Assembly (NCBI GenBank): GCA_018873245.2
Contig: JAEMBT020000001.1
Span: 5,046,220 to 5,110,219, forward strand
From: Archegozetes longisetosus
Lineage: Eukaryota; Arthropoda; Arachnida; Sarcoptiformes; Trhypochthoniidae
Length of the DNA stretch: 64,000 nt
Reading direction: 5' to 3'
Made by a program: the position numbers and the translations under genes. Position 1 is the stretch's first letter; each line of letters starts with the position of its first letter. Shown here one piece after another: positions 1 to 10,671 of this stretch. The notes beneath the pieces were generated by a model. The model had not been told where the DNA came from. It made no database searches and was given only the letters and a program-made list of their open reading frames with translations.

Positions 1-650
1 AATGATAAAATTAAAATTTTTGCCAGAAACAAATCTAAATTAACAAACAAAAGAGCTATGTTTATAATGAAGACTTTGGAGTCAAACTATATAGAAATCG
101 ATTCGTTCAACAAAGACTTTTGGTCGAAATACTTATTCTGGGTTTGGTTTCTATTCTTTAATATAATTAATCTACTCCTATTCATGAGCATATTTCCGAA
201 AACTGGTTTTATAATGAAATTGATTGCCGTTTACGCTTCTATCACTTTCATAATTTTTTTAATGTTAATCATAAGTTGTGCCTCTTCTGTCTATTATCAA
301 ACCAGTAAAACCTATGATATATTATTGGGAATCATGTTCACACCGAATAAGTTGTCCTTAAATAATACCACACGAATGAAAGTTTGTAAAACTTACAAAG
401 ACTAAAGAATTTATAAATTAAGAAATGAAAACTTTACTATATTTTAGTTCTCATCATTCATTGAAAGATTAAGTCAGAAGAAAATTGGATTTTACTGTTG
501 GAAACTATTTATTATAAATCACTTTCGTGGATACGAAGTAAGAATTAATTCTTAATTTTACATGTATTTTAAGACTACTTTTATCATTTATAGATCACAG
601 CCATGACCATAATTTTTATGCTGAAAATTATAGAAATTTCATTATATTGA
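1..650 (+). CDS. Gustatory receptor-like 7TM protein, 3' end (partial)
   Basis: Frame 1 is open from the first base of the window, so this is the 3' part of a gene that starts upstream. I read three exons: 1-381, 448-537 and 594-650, joined by GT-AG introns of 66 and 56 bp, both phase 0. The first exon encodes two hydrophobic helices, then a run ending TRMK. The second exon begins FSSFIERLSQKKIGFYC, which fits the IERLS...IGFYC signature of arthropod gustatory receptors before the last helix. The third encodes a final hydrophobic stretch ending in ISLY and a TGA stop. Such receptors are ligand-gated channels of chemosensory cells. The exon junctions restore family similarity exactly, which is the main support. 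The specific ligand cannot be inferred. Confidence 0.75.
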
Positions 651-862
651 TCTGAGAATATATTGAAAATCGTAAATTCTATCGCTATAACATTTACTTT
701 AGAATTTCCATCTATTTCTATAATCGTTGTTTTACTTGTTATATAGTAAGATGCATATTAATCTATTTCCTCTTAGGCCGTTTTTGCATAAAACTGTTAC
801 TCTTGTATAAGCGTCATATAGTGTTTATATTAAGCGATTTTTATAAATAAAAAATAGATTGA

Positions 863-1314
863 CTCTTCGTCGCAACTGTGGGATAAAATGCTTACAATTT
901 TACTTTGAAATTTCGTTAAAATAAACAAAATTTCATGATTTCTTGATAATTTAGGTATTCTTCAGTCATATATCTTATTTTGAATGACAAAAGAAACCTG
1001 ATCAATTTATACTTATAACTTTATTAAAAAAAATTTCTGATAACATGCCTTCCTGAGGGTAGAAATATGCCCTAACATCTCATGCCTAGTGTTTACTAAA
1101 TGTGTCGCTACTATCAATTTGAACCACTGATGACGCTGTAGCAGATAACTAGAATTTAATTAGTTAGTAAATTAAAACTTCAAGACAAGAGTTAAATTTG
1201 GTTCTGAAAGCATTCGGACTAACCTAGAACAGATATAAGGCGTGGAAGAAATTTTACGTAACATTTTACCCCACAGTTAATTTTACGTTTTCGAAAGTTA
1301 AATCTTGACGAAAG
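863..1314. mobile_element. Degenerate piggyBac-like MITE copy
   Basis: This stretch is a diverged copy of the better preserved element at 9012-9487. It shares the terminal CTTCGTC...CAACTGTGG block, the interior around GAACCACTGATGACGCTGT, and the AACATTTTACCCCACAGTT block near the other end. The flanking TTAA is degenerate here (TTGA on the left). There is no coding capacity, so it is a non-autonomous copy. Confidence 0.7.
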
Positions 1315-3423
1315 CGGCTTGTTATGGGAGCGTAATTTAATCGTCGATAGAAGTCATGTCTTAATATGCAACTTACGATGCTTATTTATTATACCATAGT
1401 TAGAAGTGTTGAAGATCAATATCGTCTAATGTCAGGTTTGAGCAGAACAACGTCAAATAATTCTTTCGTAAAATGAAGAGTCATAACTTAGAGTTCATTC
1501 CATAAAAACTATGATTTTGATTTCGGGTTCGGTCGTGTCATACAATTAGTCAAACGTCTGTCGTTTCTTATCCAACGTTTTAATATTTGTCCAAGATTTT
1601 ATGGTTTCATTAAGTTCATTTAATTTTCTGTCCATACATCTTATAATTTATATCTAAAATTAGTCACAATATTTAGCAATATAATTGATATTCTTATAAA
1701 GACAGTAACTATGGAACTGACTCATCATGTATTATATCTATGGCTATGGTTTGAGTTTAGTCAAAATATTGAATTAAAATAACATTTAAATGTAATTGAG
1801 CATATAACACTTTGACTTGTAGTCAATAATTCTAATGTAATCGCGTTATTGTAGTTTGAAGAATAAATTTGACTATCAATAAACTTGTGATCACATTAAC
1901 TGCATTTCAAACTCTATCAGAAAAATACACTCGTTTTTTTATTTTAACTGTTGAATAAGTTTATGAAACTCCTTATACCCAGTCGAATGGGGTTTTATTT
2001 ATATATAAATATTTTCTCGTTATGTTCGGCGCGTACTTTATATCCTATTGAATTAGAGAACCATTTTGGTTGTATATTTCTATTTACGATTAAAAATATG
2101 AATTCGCTTTAATATGTTTGCACTCTAAGTATTTTATTCAAAGAGAGTATGCCAGAATTTATTTGACAAACATCATGAATTCAATTGCAAACTATTGATC
2201 AAAGATTAAATTCTTGTTGACACTCATAGAGTTTGTAAGTTTCAATTTAATGATGCAGAAGATCATATAAATCGGAAAATATCTCTAAAAGCTATAGATT
2301 TTTTCTCCGGTTGAGTATAAAATTTTTTATCAAATAATAACTATTATAAGTTATGGAAATGTATGAGAACAGAATTGTAACCATTTCTTAGCACAAAATG
2401 TTAGCGAAGAATAAGCTAATTATTCACTATCTATTCATATTTTTGTGTTGATATAACTATTCATTATATAATGAGTGATTCAAAAAGATGTAAATAAAAG
2501 TAGACTTGTCACTAGAGTACTACCTAATACTTTTAAATGAATTTTTTGTAAAATAAATAAGAATGAGAAATTTTTTTATAAGTCACGTGAATTTTGTTTA
2601 CTTTTCTGAAAACATGGCAACGAGCTAGTTTTGGAACTTCTGAATGAACATTTTGGAGAGCTAATTGTTGCTTTGGACAGTTCTTGATTCGTTGGTAAAC
2701 ATCCTGTAGTTCTCATATTCAATTTAATTAAATATAATAACATAATTAAATGATATCTTTACTAATACTGAATGACATCTTAGCATGAAATTAGGACATT
2801 GAAATAATAACTAAAGAATTGGTATTACAAATCAATAAATAGGAACATAGTTTTTCAATAAGAGAATCTTTTATTTACTTTTATTGTTGAAAATAAAGCA
2901 ATTATTGATCTTTTAATGAACTTTTATTACAATTTTTCTACCAAATTTTGATTAGCTCTCATCATGAAATCTTTAGATGAGAATCAATAAAATAATACAA
3001 AAGCTCAATACTATTTTCATATGCTTTTCATATAATACCAAGCTACTTCAATAGTAATTTTCATATAAATTCATTTGAAAAAATATCTCAAATCCAAGCT
3101 TATCCAAGTTTATCCAAGGTTAAAGCTGAATAGCGTTGAATATAGACAGTGTCTTAATTATCTATTCATTCCTTAATTCATGCACAAAACCTATTTTACT
3201 ATAGTTTGGTAGACTCATAACTTATGGTAAAATACCTGAACTTTGTGTCTCTACCTATTATACAGATTGTCCAGAATACAACTAAACTCAAATGTTGGGT
3301 ACAATTTTTCTTTAATATTACGCATCGATCAGATGCAACTAATGAATAAAGGTTGAAAAAAGTTAGAGAAAAGTTAACTTTTTAATCATAATGTTTGAGA
3401 TATAAACAAAAGTAGTATTTAAA
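1315..3423. other. AT-rich intergenic region, nothing recognised
   Basis: About 2.1 kb with no open frame of useful length, no exon-like GT-AG chain and no clear terminal repeats. It is AT-rich, with short direct repeats around 3085-3120 (TTATCCAAG). I see no supported gene. Confidence 0.5.
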
Positions 3424-4410
3424 ATGGTGTTCTCAATAAAACAACGAGTTTTTATTTATAAAACTTATTTGTTAACTAAGTTTTGTGATCGAACTAGAGA
3501 AGAATTTGCTGATAAATTTGGTAAAAAAGGACCGACGAATGCTACTATTATTGACATTAATAATAAGTTCGAAGAAACTGGAAGTGTTGCCAATGGAAAG
3601 CATAATAGGCGACGCCATGTGCTAACTCCAGAGAAATTAAATAAATTGAAAGAAAGTTTTGAGCAAAATCCACGAAAATCCTTAAGACAAAGATCAGGTG
3701 ACGTTCAAATATCAAAGTCTTCAATTGATATCGGAGCAACTCTTCTAGGGTTTTATCCATGTCGTGTTAGTTGTGTGCAGGAATTGAAAGCATCCGATTA
3801 TCAGAAACGTGTTGATTATTGCTTTTGATTTCTGAATTTCATAAAAACTGAGAACATTCTAGACCTAACATTTTTACGGGCGAATCCTGGTTTCATCTGT
3901 CGGGTTATGTCAATTCCCAGCAGATGAGATTTTGGGTTACCGATAAATCAAATGTTTTTGTCGAAACACCTCTACATTCTAAAAAAGTAAGGGTTTGGTG
4001 CGCCATTTCCGGGCGAAGAATTATTGGTCCGATATTTTTTGATAATACCATAAACTAAGAATATTTGAAAATTGTGGAAAATTTTGTATCTAAAGTCGAT
4101 AGTGAGAAAATAGAGACGGTCATTTTCAGCAGGATGGAGCTCCAGCACATACGGCTTGAAAAACTGCGCTTCATCTAAATGTCAATTTTGGCGACAAAAT
4201 TAATTCAAAGAGTAATAAATTTCTCGATACAGAAACTAAATGGCCTCTAATATCTCCAGACTTGACTAGTCCCGACTTTTTCTTGTGGGGATATCTTAAA
4301 AGTATAGTTTATGCTTCAAATCCGCAAACTTTAGAGTAACTAAAATCAAATATTCAGAAAGAAATCCAAAAAATGAGGCTTGTGCAAGAAGTAAATTTAC
4401 ATTTTTAATT
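3424..4410 (+). mobile_element. Degenerate mariner-like transposase
   Basis: The first 134 codons (3424-3828) encode a paired helix-turn-helix DNA-binding region: KFEETGSV, then a basic RRR stretch, then RKSLRQ, ending in KRVDYC. This is the layout of the mariner-like family whose N-terminal domain precedes a DDE nuclease. Downstream, in shifted frames, catalytic-domain pieces remain: QQDGAPAHT near 4130-4155 and SPDLTSPDFFLWGYLKS near 4255-4300. Several frameshifts and stops separate the pieces, so it cannot make an active enzyme. The remnant at 7823-8430 on the other strand shares the SPDLTSPDFFLW motif and belongs to the same family. Terminal inverted repeats were not found. Confidence 0.8.
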
Positions 4411-4498
4411 TTCTGTATAAAATGAAAAGTACAAAAGATATTTTAATGAAAATTTTTCTAAAGTATAAACATATTTTGAAGTAAATTTTTTATAATTT

Positions 4499-4830
4499 TT
4501 ATGGCGCTAACACGCCTCCTTGACCCACAGCTTTCAATTTAGTCTTAAGACCACGCATTAAGTTTTTACCACTTCTTTCGGCAATTGTTTTAGAGATGTT
4601 TTTCCAAATTCGTTTAAAACCAGTCAAAGATTTAGGTTTTTTGTCGACTTTGTAAATTTTCTTACATTCTGCCCAAAATCTCCCGATTGGTCGGGCTTGC
4701 GGGCAGTTCGGAGCATTATCACTGTGCTTTACAAACTCGATATTCTGAGCTTCGAGCCAGTTCGTCACATCATTGTGGTAATGAGCAGTTGCCATTTCTG
4801 GTCAGAAGATATAATCCGACGTTCTGTTGC
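4499..4830 (-). mobile_element. C-terminal fragment of a Tc1/mariner-type transposase
   Basis: The minus strand encodes MATAHYHNDVTNWLEAQNIE, followed by SDNAPNCPQARPIGRFWAEC and a basic tail. This is the last catalytic segment of a DDE transposase family common in invertebrates (the APN.PQARPIE.FW motif). The codon upstream of PEM is TGA where the family has Trp, so the frame is broken there. The fragment abuts the first recognisable exon of the leucine-rich-repeat gene at 4836 and lies on the opposite strand. No intact ends are visible. Confidence 0.75.
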
Positions 4831-4835
4831 GCAGA

Positions 4836-6902
4836 GATGAGGATTGGATCGAGATGGGAAAAGGTGTCAACAATGCAACCATCAAAGGTATGGATTTGGC
4901 GAACAAGATCTGTCAGACGCCACAAACTTTTCGATACAATGAATGTCGGATTAAGAAATCTGAGAACGAAGTCTATTAAGGATTATTAACGCCTGGATAT
5001 AAACAGTATTGGGCTATGTATCCAGAATTCTTCATTAAAAGCAATACTATTGATTTGAAAGTAGGTTTACAGGGCTTTATCAAACTTCTTTAATTCTTGG
5101 ATTTTTCCTCGTTTCTTTCAGTTCAAGGCAGAAAAGGCAAAGATTAAGGTCTGTTTCGATAGAAATCCATTGCCTGAACAAGAAGATCGTTTGTGTAGTG
5201 AAGCTTCAGAAGAAGGTGGAGAAGTTAAATGGGCCGTTAGTAATCCATGTCAAGGAGAAACGTTTGAGTCATGTCCAGCACTTTATTTCACTGTTGGTCT
5301 CAGCAATCAATCACAAACTTTGATCAACGATTGCACCGGTAATCATTTTCGTATTTGAAGAGATCAAAAATCCCCCACTTATAAGGAAAATTTATTTAGA
5401 CAGCTGTTATAATTTATACCGCGCGTATTTTTCAATTAAAATTTTATTTAGCATTCAAACTTTTCTTAAGCGAATTCCAGCTATTAATATATGGGCGAAA
5501 ATTAGAATTATAGTTGTTATATATTGAGTGCTATAAAATATATTTTTATCACGTTATGAATAGACAGTATTTATCGCTTATGCAACAATCAACATAATAT
5601 TTATTGCTGTTAAGCAGTTTAAAATGAAATTTTTTTAACAGTTTTGCTTAAATGATTCAATAGTCAAGCGATAAGTTGAGTAATTTTTTATTGATATTAA
5701 TTTTGTTAAACACTGTAAAAATTATCACTTTTAAGTAGACATATAAAAACATCTTATAAAATGTTCCGACCAAACCGAAAACAATTTTTAACAATATTGA
5801 TTTTCTGATTACTTTTTTATTTTCAAACAGATCCTCGCTGTAGATCAACAGCTCAGGTCAAGTGGACATTTACTCACAGTGGCATCTCGTGTAGTAGTTC
5901 TTGTGATGATAATAGTTTAGATCCTGACCCAGAATTGATTTATCCTTGCACATACACTAAACGCAAATCTGGATCAAATACTACTATTAATTGGTTGACT
6001 TGTGAGGGCTATCTTCTCAATAATACAAAAATGAATATAATATTCAGACGTAAAGCTTCGTCCAATCACTTCGATTACTTAACTGTTAATAACACAAAGC
6101 TGACTCAATTGAATTCGCTCAATGATTATGAATTCAAATATATCGAGACAAGTCACAATAATTATTTAGAGCTCATAAATCATGATTTTTTCAATGGGAC
6201 TTCGAAAGTAATACAAGAAATTATTATAAAAGATAATAGCAATTATAAGGATGTTATCGAATTTCGTAATCTTAGCAATGCACATTATTTTGATCTATCG
6301 AATAATGCGATCGAAAAACTATCGAACGAAATATTTTCTATCACAATAGCAGGTAATCAAATAAAAATCAAAATATCATTTGTTTAAAATTTTCAATTTT
6401 TAACCTGAATTATTGACAGAAAAATATTTGAGTGAACTTTTATTTCATTAATTTTCTTCAATAGAATAAGGCTGATTATAAAAATAATTTTTATTCTTAA
6501 TTGTCTATTTTTCCAGTGAAAGAGATGAACATAAGTTTCTCAAACAATAGCATTAAGTTTATTGGCGATTATGCTTTCAATTTTGTAACTGATGGAAATT
6601 CTTTCGAATCAACAATTATGAGAATTGATTTACCCAAAAATCGTTTGAACGATACAAGTTTTGAGAAAAATTCTTTCAACATTTCACGAGACTTTACAGT
6701 TGAGCTCAATTTATCCTTCAATAATTTGACCTATTAGGACGAAAAGATTTTTAAACCCTTTTTCGAGAACAATCAATATAATAGATTGTTTGTATCGGAT
6801 AATCAATTTATCTGCGACTGTAAGAATAAGTGGATTTTGGATGGGAGCTATAAAATAAGAGGAATGATTGCCAAACGCATGAACTATTTATCTATGAATT
6901 AA
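4836..6902 (+). pseudogene. Secreted leucine-rich-repeat protein, interrupted
   Basis: Four exon-like segments, 4836-5060, 5122-5338, 5831-6352 and 6517-6902, join by GT-AG introns in compatible phases (0, 1, 1) into one host-like protein. The first two carry a Cys-containing region (VCFDRNP, CSEASEEGGEVKW, ESCPALYF). The third adds a Cys-rich stretch (SGISCSSSCDD) and leads into leucine-rich repeats with N-glycosylation sites and the motif FDLSNNAIEKL. The fourth has SNNSIKFIGDYAF, LNLSFNNL and a C-terminal cap with FICDCKNKWIL, typical of extracellular leucine-rich-repeat proteins. TAA at 4977-4979 and TAG at 6735-6737 interrupt the frame, and the 5' end is replaced by transposon debris. 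The splice joins that restore similarity argue for a once-functional gene. Partner and ligand are unknown. Confidence 0.55.
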
Positions 6903-7091
6903 TTGAAAGTGACTTAATTAAGTGTTAATCGCTTTCATTATGCTAAATAATTTTTAAGGTCTCTTGCAAATATTAAAAATGTTTAAAATGTACTTTTTAT
7001 AATGTATATTAATATATTAATATTGGAAAAACTTTCCCACTTATTCTCGCCCCATAGTCTGTAAAGGAGAGAATAATCCCCGGAGACCGTC

Positions 7092-7111
7092 AACGAACGA
7101 ACGAACGAACG
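7092..7111. repeat. Short CGAA tandem repeat
   Basis: About five copies of the 4-bp unit CGAA in a row, inside a locally GC-richer block. Confidence 0.85.
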
Positions 7112-7249
7112 GAGAGAGTTCTTTTTATCTAAGAGTTTGGCGTTTAAAGCGAGAACCGGTTCTGATTGATAATTGTTAGAAATTTTTTAGTGTCTCAGCA
7201 ATGTAAAACAATAAAAACTTGTACTTTTTTGCGAAACCCTTTGTTTTGA

Positions 7250-7470
7250 TTATTAATAAAGTTGTTAAGCCCACTTGAGTAGCGCGTCGGAAGCGTACTC
7301 TTCATCAAGAAAGAAGCCTCTCGTAGACAAGAGCGAGTGACGTGGTAAAGACCACTGGTGGAGCCCCCAAAAACAGGTAAGTGGAGCAAGTCTCCCTTTT
7401 TTATTATACAGCGCGCCAACCCTTACAAGTCTAAGCTTTTCTTTCCCACGGACAGACATAAGCTACGAAG
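7250..7470. other. GC-rich block with several small hairpins
   Basis: This 220-bp block has clearly higher GC than its surroundings and contains several short perfect stems: GTGGT-aaag-ACCAC, GGAG-acttg-CTCC (minus-strand reading) and CTCG...CGAG. It also holds a strong splice-donor-like CAGGTAAGT at about 7373 on the plus strand and a TTTTTGG run on the minus strand. Two overlapping minus-strand frames stay open for 64-74 codons, but neither resembles a known family. A structured RNA or an old repeat are both possible; I cannot name it. Confidence 0.3.
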
Positions 7471-7822
7471 CGGAGTCTGTCATAGGGAAGTACAATCATT
7501 CTAGTAATCCCACCTAAAGCTATTACCTAACATATTACTACCTATTCCACCTGTTATAAGCTTAACCTTCTACAATTCTGCCCCAAATTTAGGAAAAGTC
7601 TCCCATAAAGTGATAAGCATATATGTATTAAGCGGCTTTTACTTTGTGTTACTCAATAAAACAAGTTTAAAAAATCAAACAAATGTGTTATGCCACAAAA
7701 TATAGTGTTAAATTTGATTACAACTATTTCGAAGGTTTATAAGTTTGTTATTTATTAACATATTTCAATATATGATAGATCAAGTTCAAGCTGAAGAATA
7801 GAATTTTAACTACTAATATATG

Positions 7823-8430
7823 TCAAGATATGGACCATTTTTTGATACATAAGTGAATTCGGTTATGCAAAGTTTGATAAAAATTTTGCAATAAAGTTTG
7901 GTTTTCATTTATTTTACTAATCTCAACTCGTATGTATTGTTGCAGCTCATTAAGGTTTGTTATTTTATTTGCGTAAGCCTTATCTTTTAAGTATCTCCAA
8001 AGAAAGAAATCTGGGCTGGTGAGATCAGGTGACCGAGTAGGACACGGGACAGTTCCACTGGCACCAATGAATCGGTTTCCAAATTTTTGTCTTAATGACT
8101 TTTGAACTTTAATTGTGATATGGGGTCTAGTGTTATCATGTTGGAACCATAAATTACTGATATTCAAGTTATTTTTTTTTTAATTGATCATAAAATGACT
8201 CCAGACAATTATCAGTATAAAAATGTTGATTAATTTTAGTCTTTGGAGGATAAGAATAGAGTCTAATTACACCATGAATAGAGATACCAGTCCAGGTGAT
8301 GACTTTCTCACTTATTGTTTGCTTTTTGTGGACAATTTTTGAATTTTCTTTAACCAATACCGACAATTCCACCGGTTCATACAACCGTCAATACAAAAAG
8401 TCGCCTCATCTGACATTAAAAGATTATTTT
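7823..8430 (-). mobile_element. Degenerate mariner-like transposase
   Basis: Reading the minus strand, a piece in one frame gives SDEATFCIDGCMNRWNCRYW. The next frame gives VITWTGISIHGVI, and then WFQHDNTRPH followed by SPDLTSPDFFLWRYLKDKAY. These are successive blocks of the DDE catalytic domain of the mariner-like family also seen at 3424-4410. At least two frame changes separate them. Only the catalytic half is preserved and no terminal repeats were recognised. Confidence 0.8.
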
Positions 8431-8754
8431 AAAAACTCTCATTATCATCAAATTTTTATAACGTTTATATATAGCTCAAGTGTTCTGCTCATATCGACAA
8501 TTCTTACTATTATGGATATCATGAATGGTTTCAATGCATTATCTATCTTCATTTTAATTATTTATAAATTGTTTCTTACAAATGTCGAGTTTATGAAACA
8601 TTGAGAATACTTTAGAATAACGCCTTCTACATATCATAACCAAACTTTATATATAACAGCCCAAGATAAACCTATATATATATATAGGTCATAAGCGCCG
8701 CCTATAGGTATAATAAGAGTTTGGAAAATCTAGGGAATGACTAGAGAAAACCGA

Positions 8755-8812
8755 TCATAACTAACCTAATTAGCCTAACCTAACCTAAACTAAACTAAAC
8801 TAAGCTAAATGG
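8755..8812. repeat. Interstitial CCTAA-like tandem array
   Basis: The plus strand reads through a run of 5-bp units of the form CCTAA, CCTAA, ACTAA, ACTAA, ACTAA, GCTAA. CCTAA/TTAGG is the usual arthropod telomere unit, so this may be a degenerate interstitial telomere-like patch or just a simple repeat. A looser patch with the same unit lies inside the small element at 56510-56643. Confidence 0.5.
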
Positions 8813-8855
8813 GTAAAGCTGATTTATTGACCTCAGAAAATGTTTTATTTCTCAA

Positions 8856-10075
8856 TCATATTTGAACATTTTGATTTTGATACATGTTTCTAATACCCGT
8901 AATTAAGGCTATGAATAGATCCATGTCCTTTTTTCGCGCATCCACAAGTATTCGCACATATGATCTGCTAGTCTTTCCGGTGGTACTCTCTTCAGCAAGA
9001 CGCTTCTTTAACCCTTCGTCACAACTGTGGAGTAAAATGTTCCCAAGTTTCACTATAAAAATCTCGCAAAAATCAACAAAATATCGTTATTTCTTGAGAA
9101 TTTAGGTATTTCTCAGTCATATATCTGGCTTTGAATGACAAAAAATCTGATTAATTTAGACTTATAACTTCATTTTGAAAAATTTCTTTCTGGCAACATG
9201 TTTGGCTGAGGACAAAAATTTCCCCTAACATCGCAATGCTTTGTGTTTACTATATGTATCGCAGTGCTGTAATGTCGCTACTAGCAATTCGAACCACTGG
9301 TGACGCTGTAGCAGATAATAACTAAAAATTAATCAATTAGTAAATTTAAACTTCGAAAACAAGGACTAGCCTTGATTCTGAAAGCATTCAGACTAACCAA
9401 GAACAGATATAAAGGGTGGAAAACGTGGGGTAACATTTTACCCCACAGTTAATTTTACGTTTTCTGAAGCTAAGTTGTGACGAAGGGTTAAAGATCGCCA
9501 GCTAGATTCAATTGCTTGCATATCTGCCCAGGTATCAGGATCAGGATCAACAAATTTGCATGTATGATCAACAGTCAGATGCTGGGAACTGATTTGGTCC
9601 AAGACACTATAACCTTTCCAACAGTCGGTCATAATTGTGCTGCCACCTTCAACATATTTCGTTATCAGAGACTCTAAGGTCTCTTGGCTTCTGCTGTTGT
9701 CGGGGCATATCTCTAGTCTGAATCCACCATTTAAGTCTATCATTCCTAAAATCCAACTGCCCTCTACTCTACGTCTCTTGTTGAATCTCGCTTCCCAATC
9801 TTAGACTCATTGATCTTTACTACATGTCCAGGATCACCTATCTTACCTTCTTCATCGTACTTCCTGTCTAAGGCTAGCAGACACACTTCTCTACAGTACG
9901 AGTACCAATCGGCAACTGTTGCACTTGATGTGATTCCCTCCCTATAGATGATTCCCTCATTGCATCGTTACAAGACATCTTATTTGCGAAAGCATACATG
10001 AGAACAAGACTTTTCTGGATCGATAACTTATGACCTTCGAACTGTTCCACTTCTCCATTTTTCACAAGTGATGTG
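8856..10075 (-). mobile_element. Merlin-type (ISXO2-like) transposase remnant
   Basis: Reading the minus strand from about 10070 down, ordered blocks of an ISXO2-like transposase appear: LSIQKSLVLMYAF, DWYS (frame-shifted near 9900), VKINESKIGKRDS, SWILGMIDLNGGFRLEICPD, IMTDCWKGYS, and IESSWRSL, the typical end of the catalytic core. After a 480-bp insertion the protein resumes as KKRLAEESTTGKTSRSYVRI and FIALITGIRNMYQ. Merlin transposons are the eukaryotic relatives of bacterial IS1016/IS1595 elements. Frame changes make this copy inactive. Its terminal repeats were not located. A second Merlin copy with clear ends lies at 20862-22570. Confidence 0.8.
9012..9487. mobile_element. piggyBac-like MITE inserted in the Merlin gene
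   Basis: The ends are CCCTTCGTCACAACT and its inverted copy, flanked on both sides by TTAA (9008-9011 and 9488-9491), the target site of piggyBac elements. A second inverted block (AACTGTGG...TAAAATGTT against AACATTTTACCCCACAGTT) lies just inside. There is no coding capacity, so it is non-autonomous. It splits the Merlin transposase between Leu and Lys: with a single TTAA the frame reads SSWRSL then KKRLAEE without a break, which fixes the insertion exactly. A diverged copy lies at 863-1314. Confidence 0.88.
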
Positions 10076-10457
10076 TTTCTATCACGAAATGGTTTATATA
10101 CCGTTTGATGGGTTTCCGGAAATTTCTAGGGTTATCTATAAATCTATTGAATCTCTGAGAATGTTCTAGACATTTCGAGAAAGGTTTTGAGCGTTGTGGA
10201 ACATTCTAAGATGTTCTAGAGTGTTCTAGAATTTTCGTCAATTTTTTAAAACTATGAAACTTTTTGAATCTATACCCCTTCTATTTTCAATTTGCGGCGG
10301 ATGTGGCTACGATGGTTATTGTAGTTAGTGTTGGAAAATTTCTAGAAATTATCTTTTGACGAGGAAATTTCTAGAAAGTTTCTAGAAATATTTCTGGAAA
10401 TATTTCTATGGCCAAGAAATTTTCTTTTAATGAGCCCCCATAGGAAATATGAACGTC
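10076..10457. other. TCTAGA-rich intergenic segment
   Basis: About 380 bp rich in variants of TTTCTAGAAA and TTCTAGA (for example around 10130-10230 and 10335-10400), giving many short palindromes. No gene is visible. It forms the left flank of the hAT-like insertion. Confidence 0.4.
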
Positions 10458-10671
10458 CAGTGATGCACACGCTCGACTCTCACGCTCGCGCTCGGTCAGA
10501 AATTGGTGCTCGGCGCTCACTTTTTCGAGGCGCTCGAGCGCCGAGCGTTTACCGAGTGTCAAGTAAGTAAAGTTAATGAACTGTAAGGCGTTTTCTGCAT
10601 AAAATTAACTTATTTTATTTAAGCTGTAACTTTATCTGTATATAAATTTCATATACAGTCATGGAAATATC

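Noticed and set aside
4687-4989. Plus-strand 100-codon frame
   Set aside because: It mixes the antisense of a transposase fragment with an off-frame reading of the first leucine-rich-repeat exon.
8296-8604. Plus-strand open frame of 102 codons
   Set aside because: It is the antisense of the mariner-like transposase remnant and has no family resemblance of its own.
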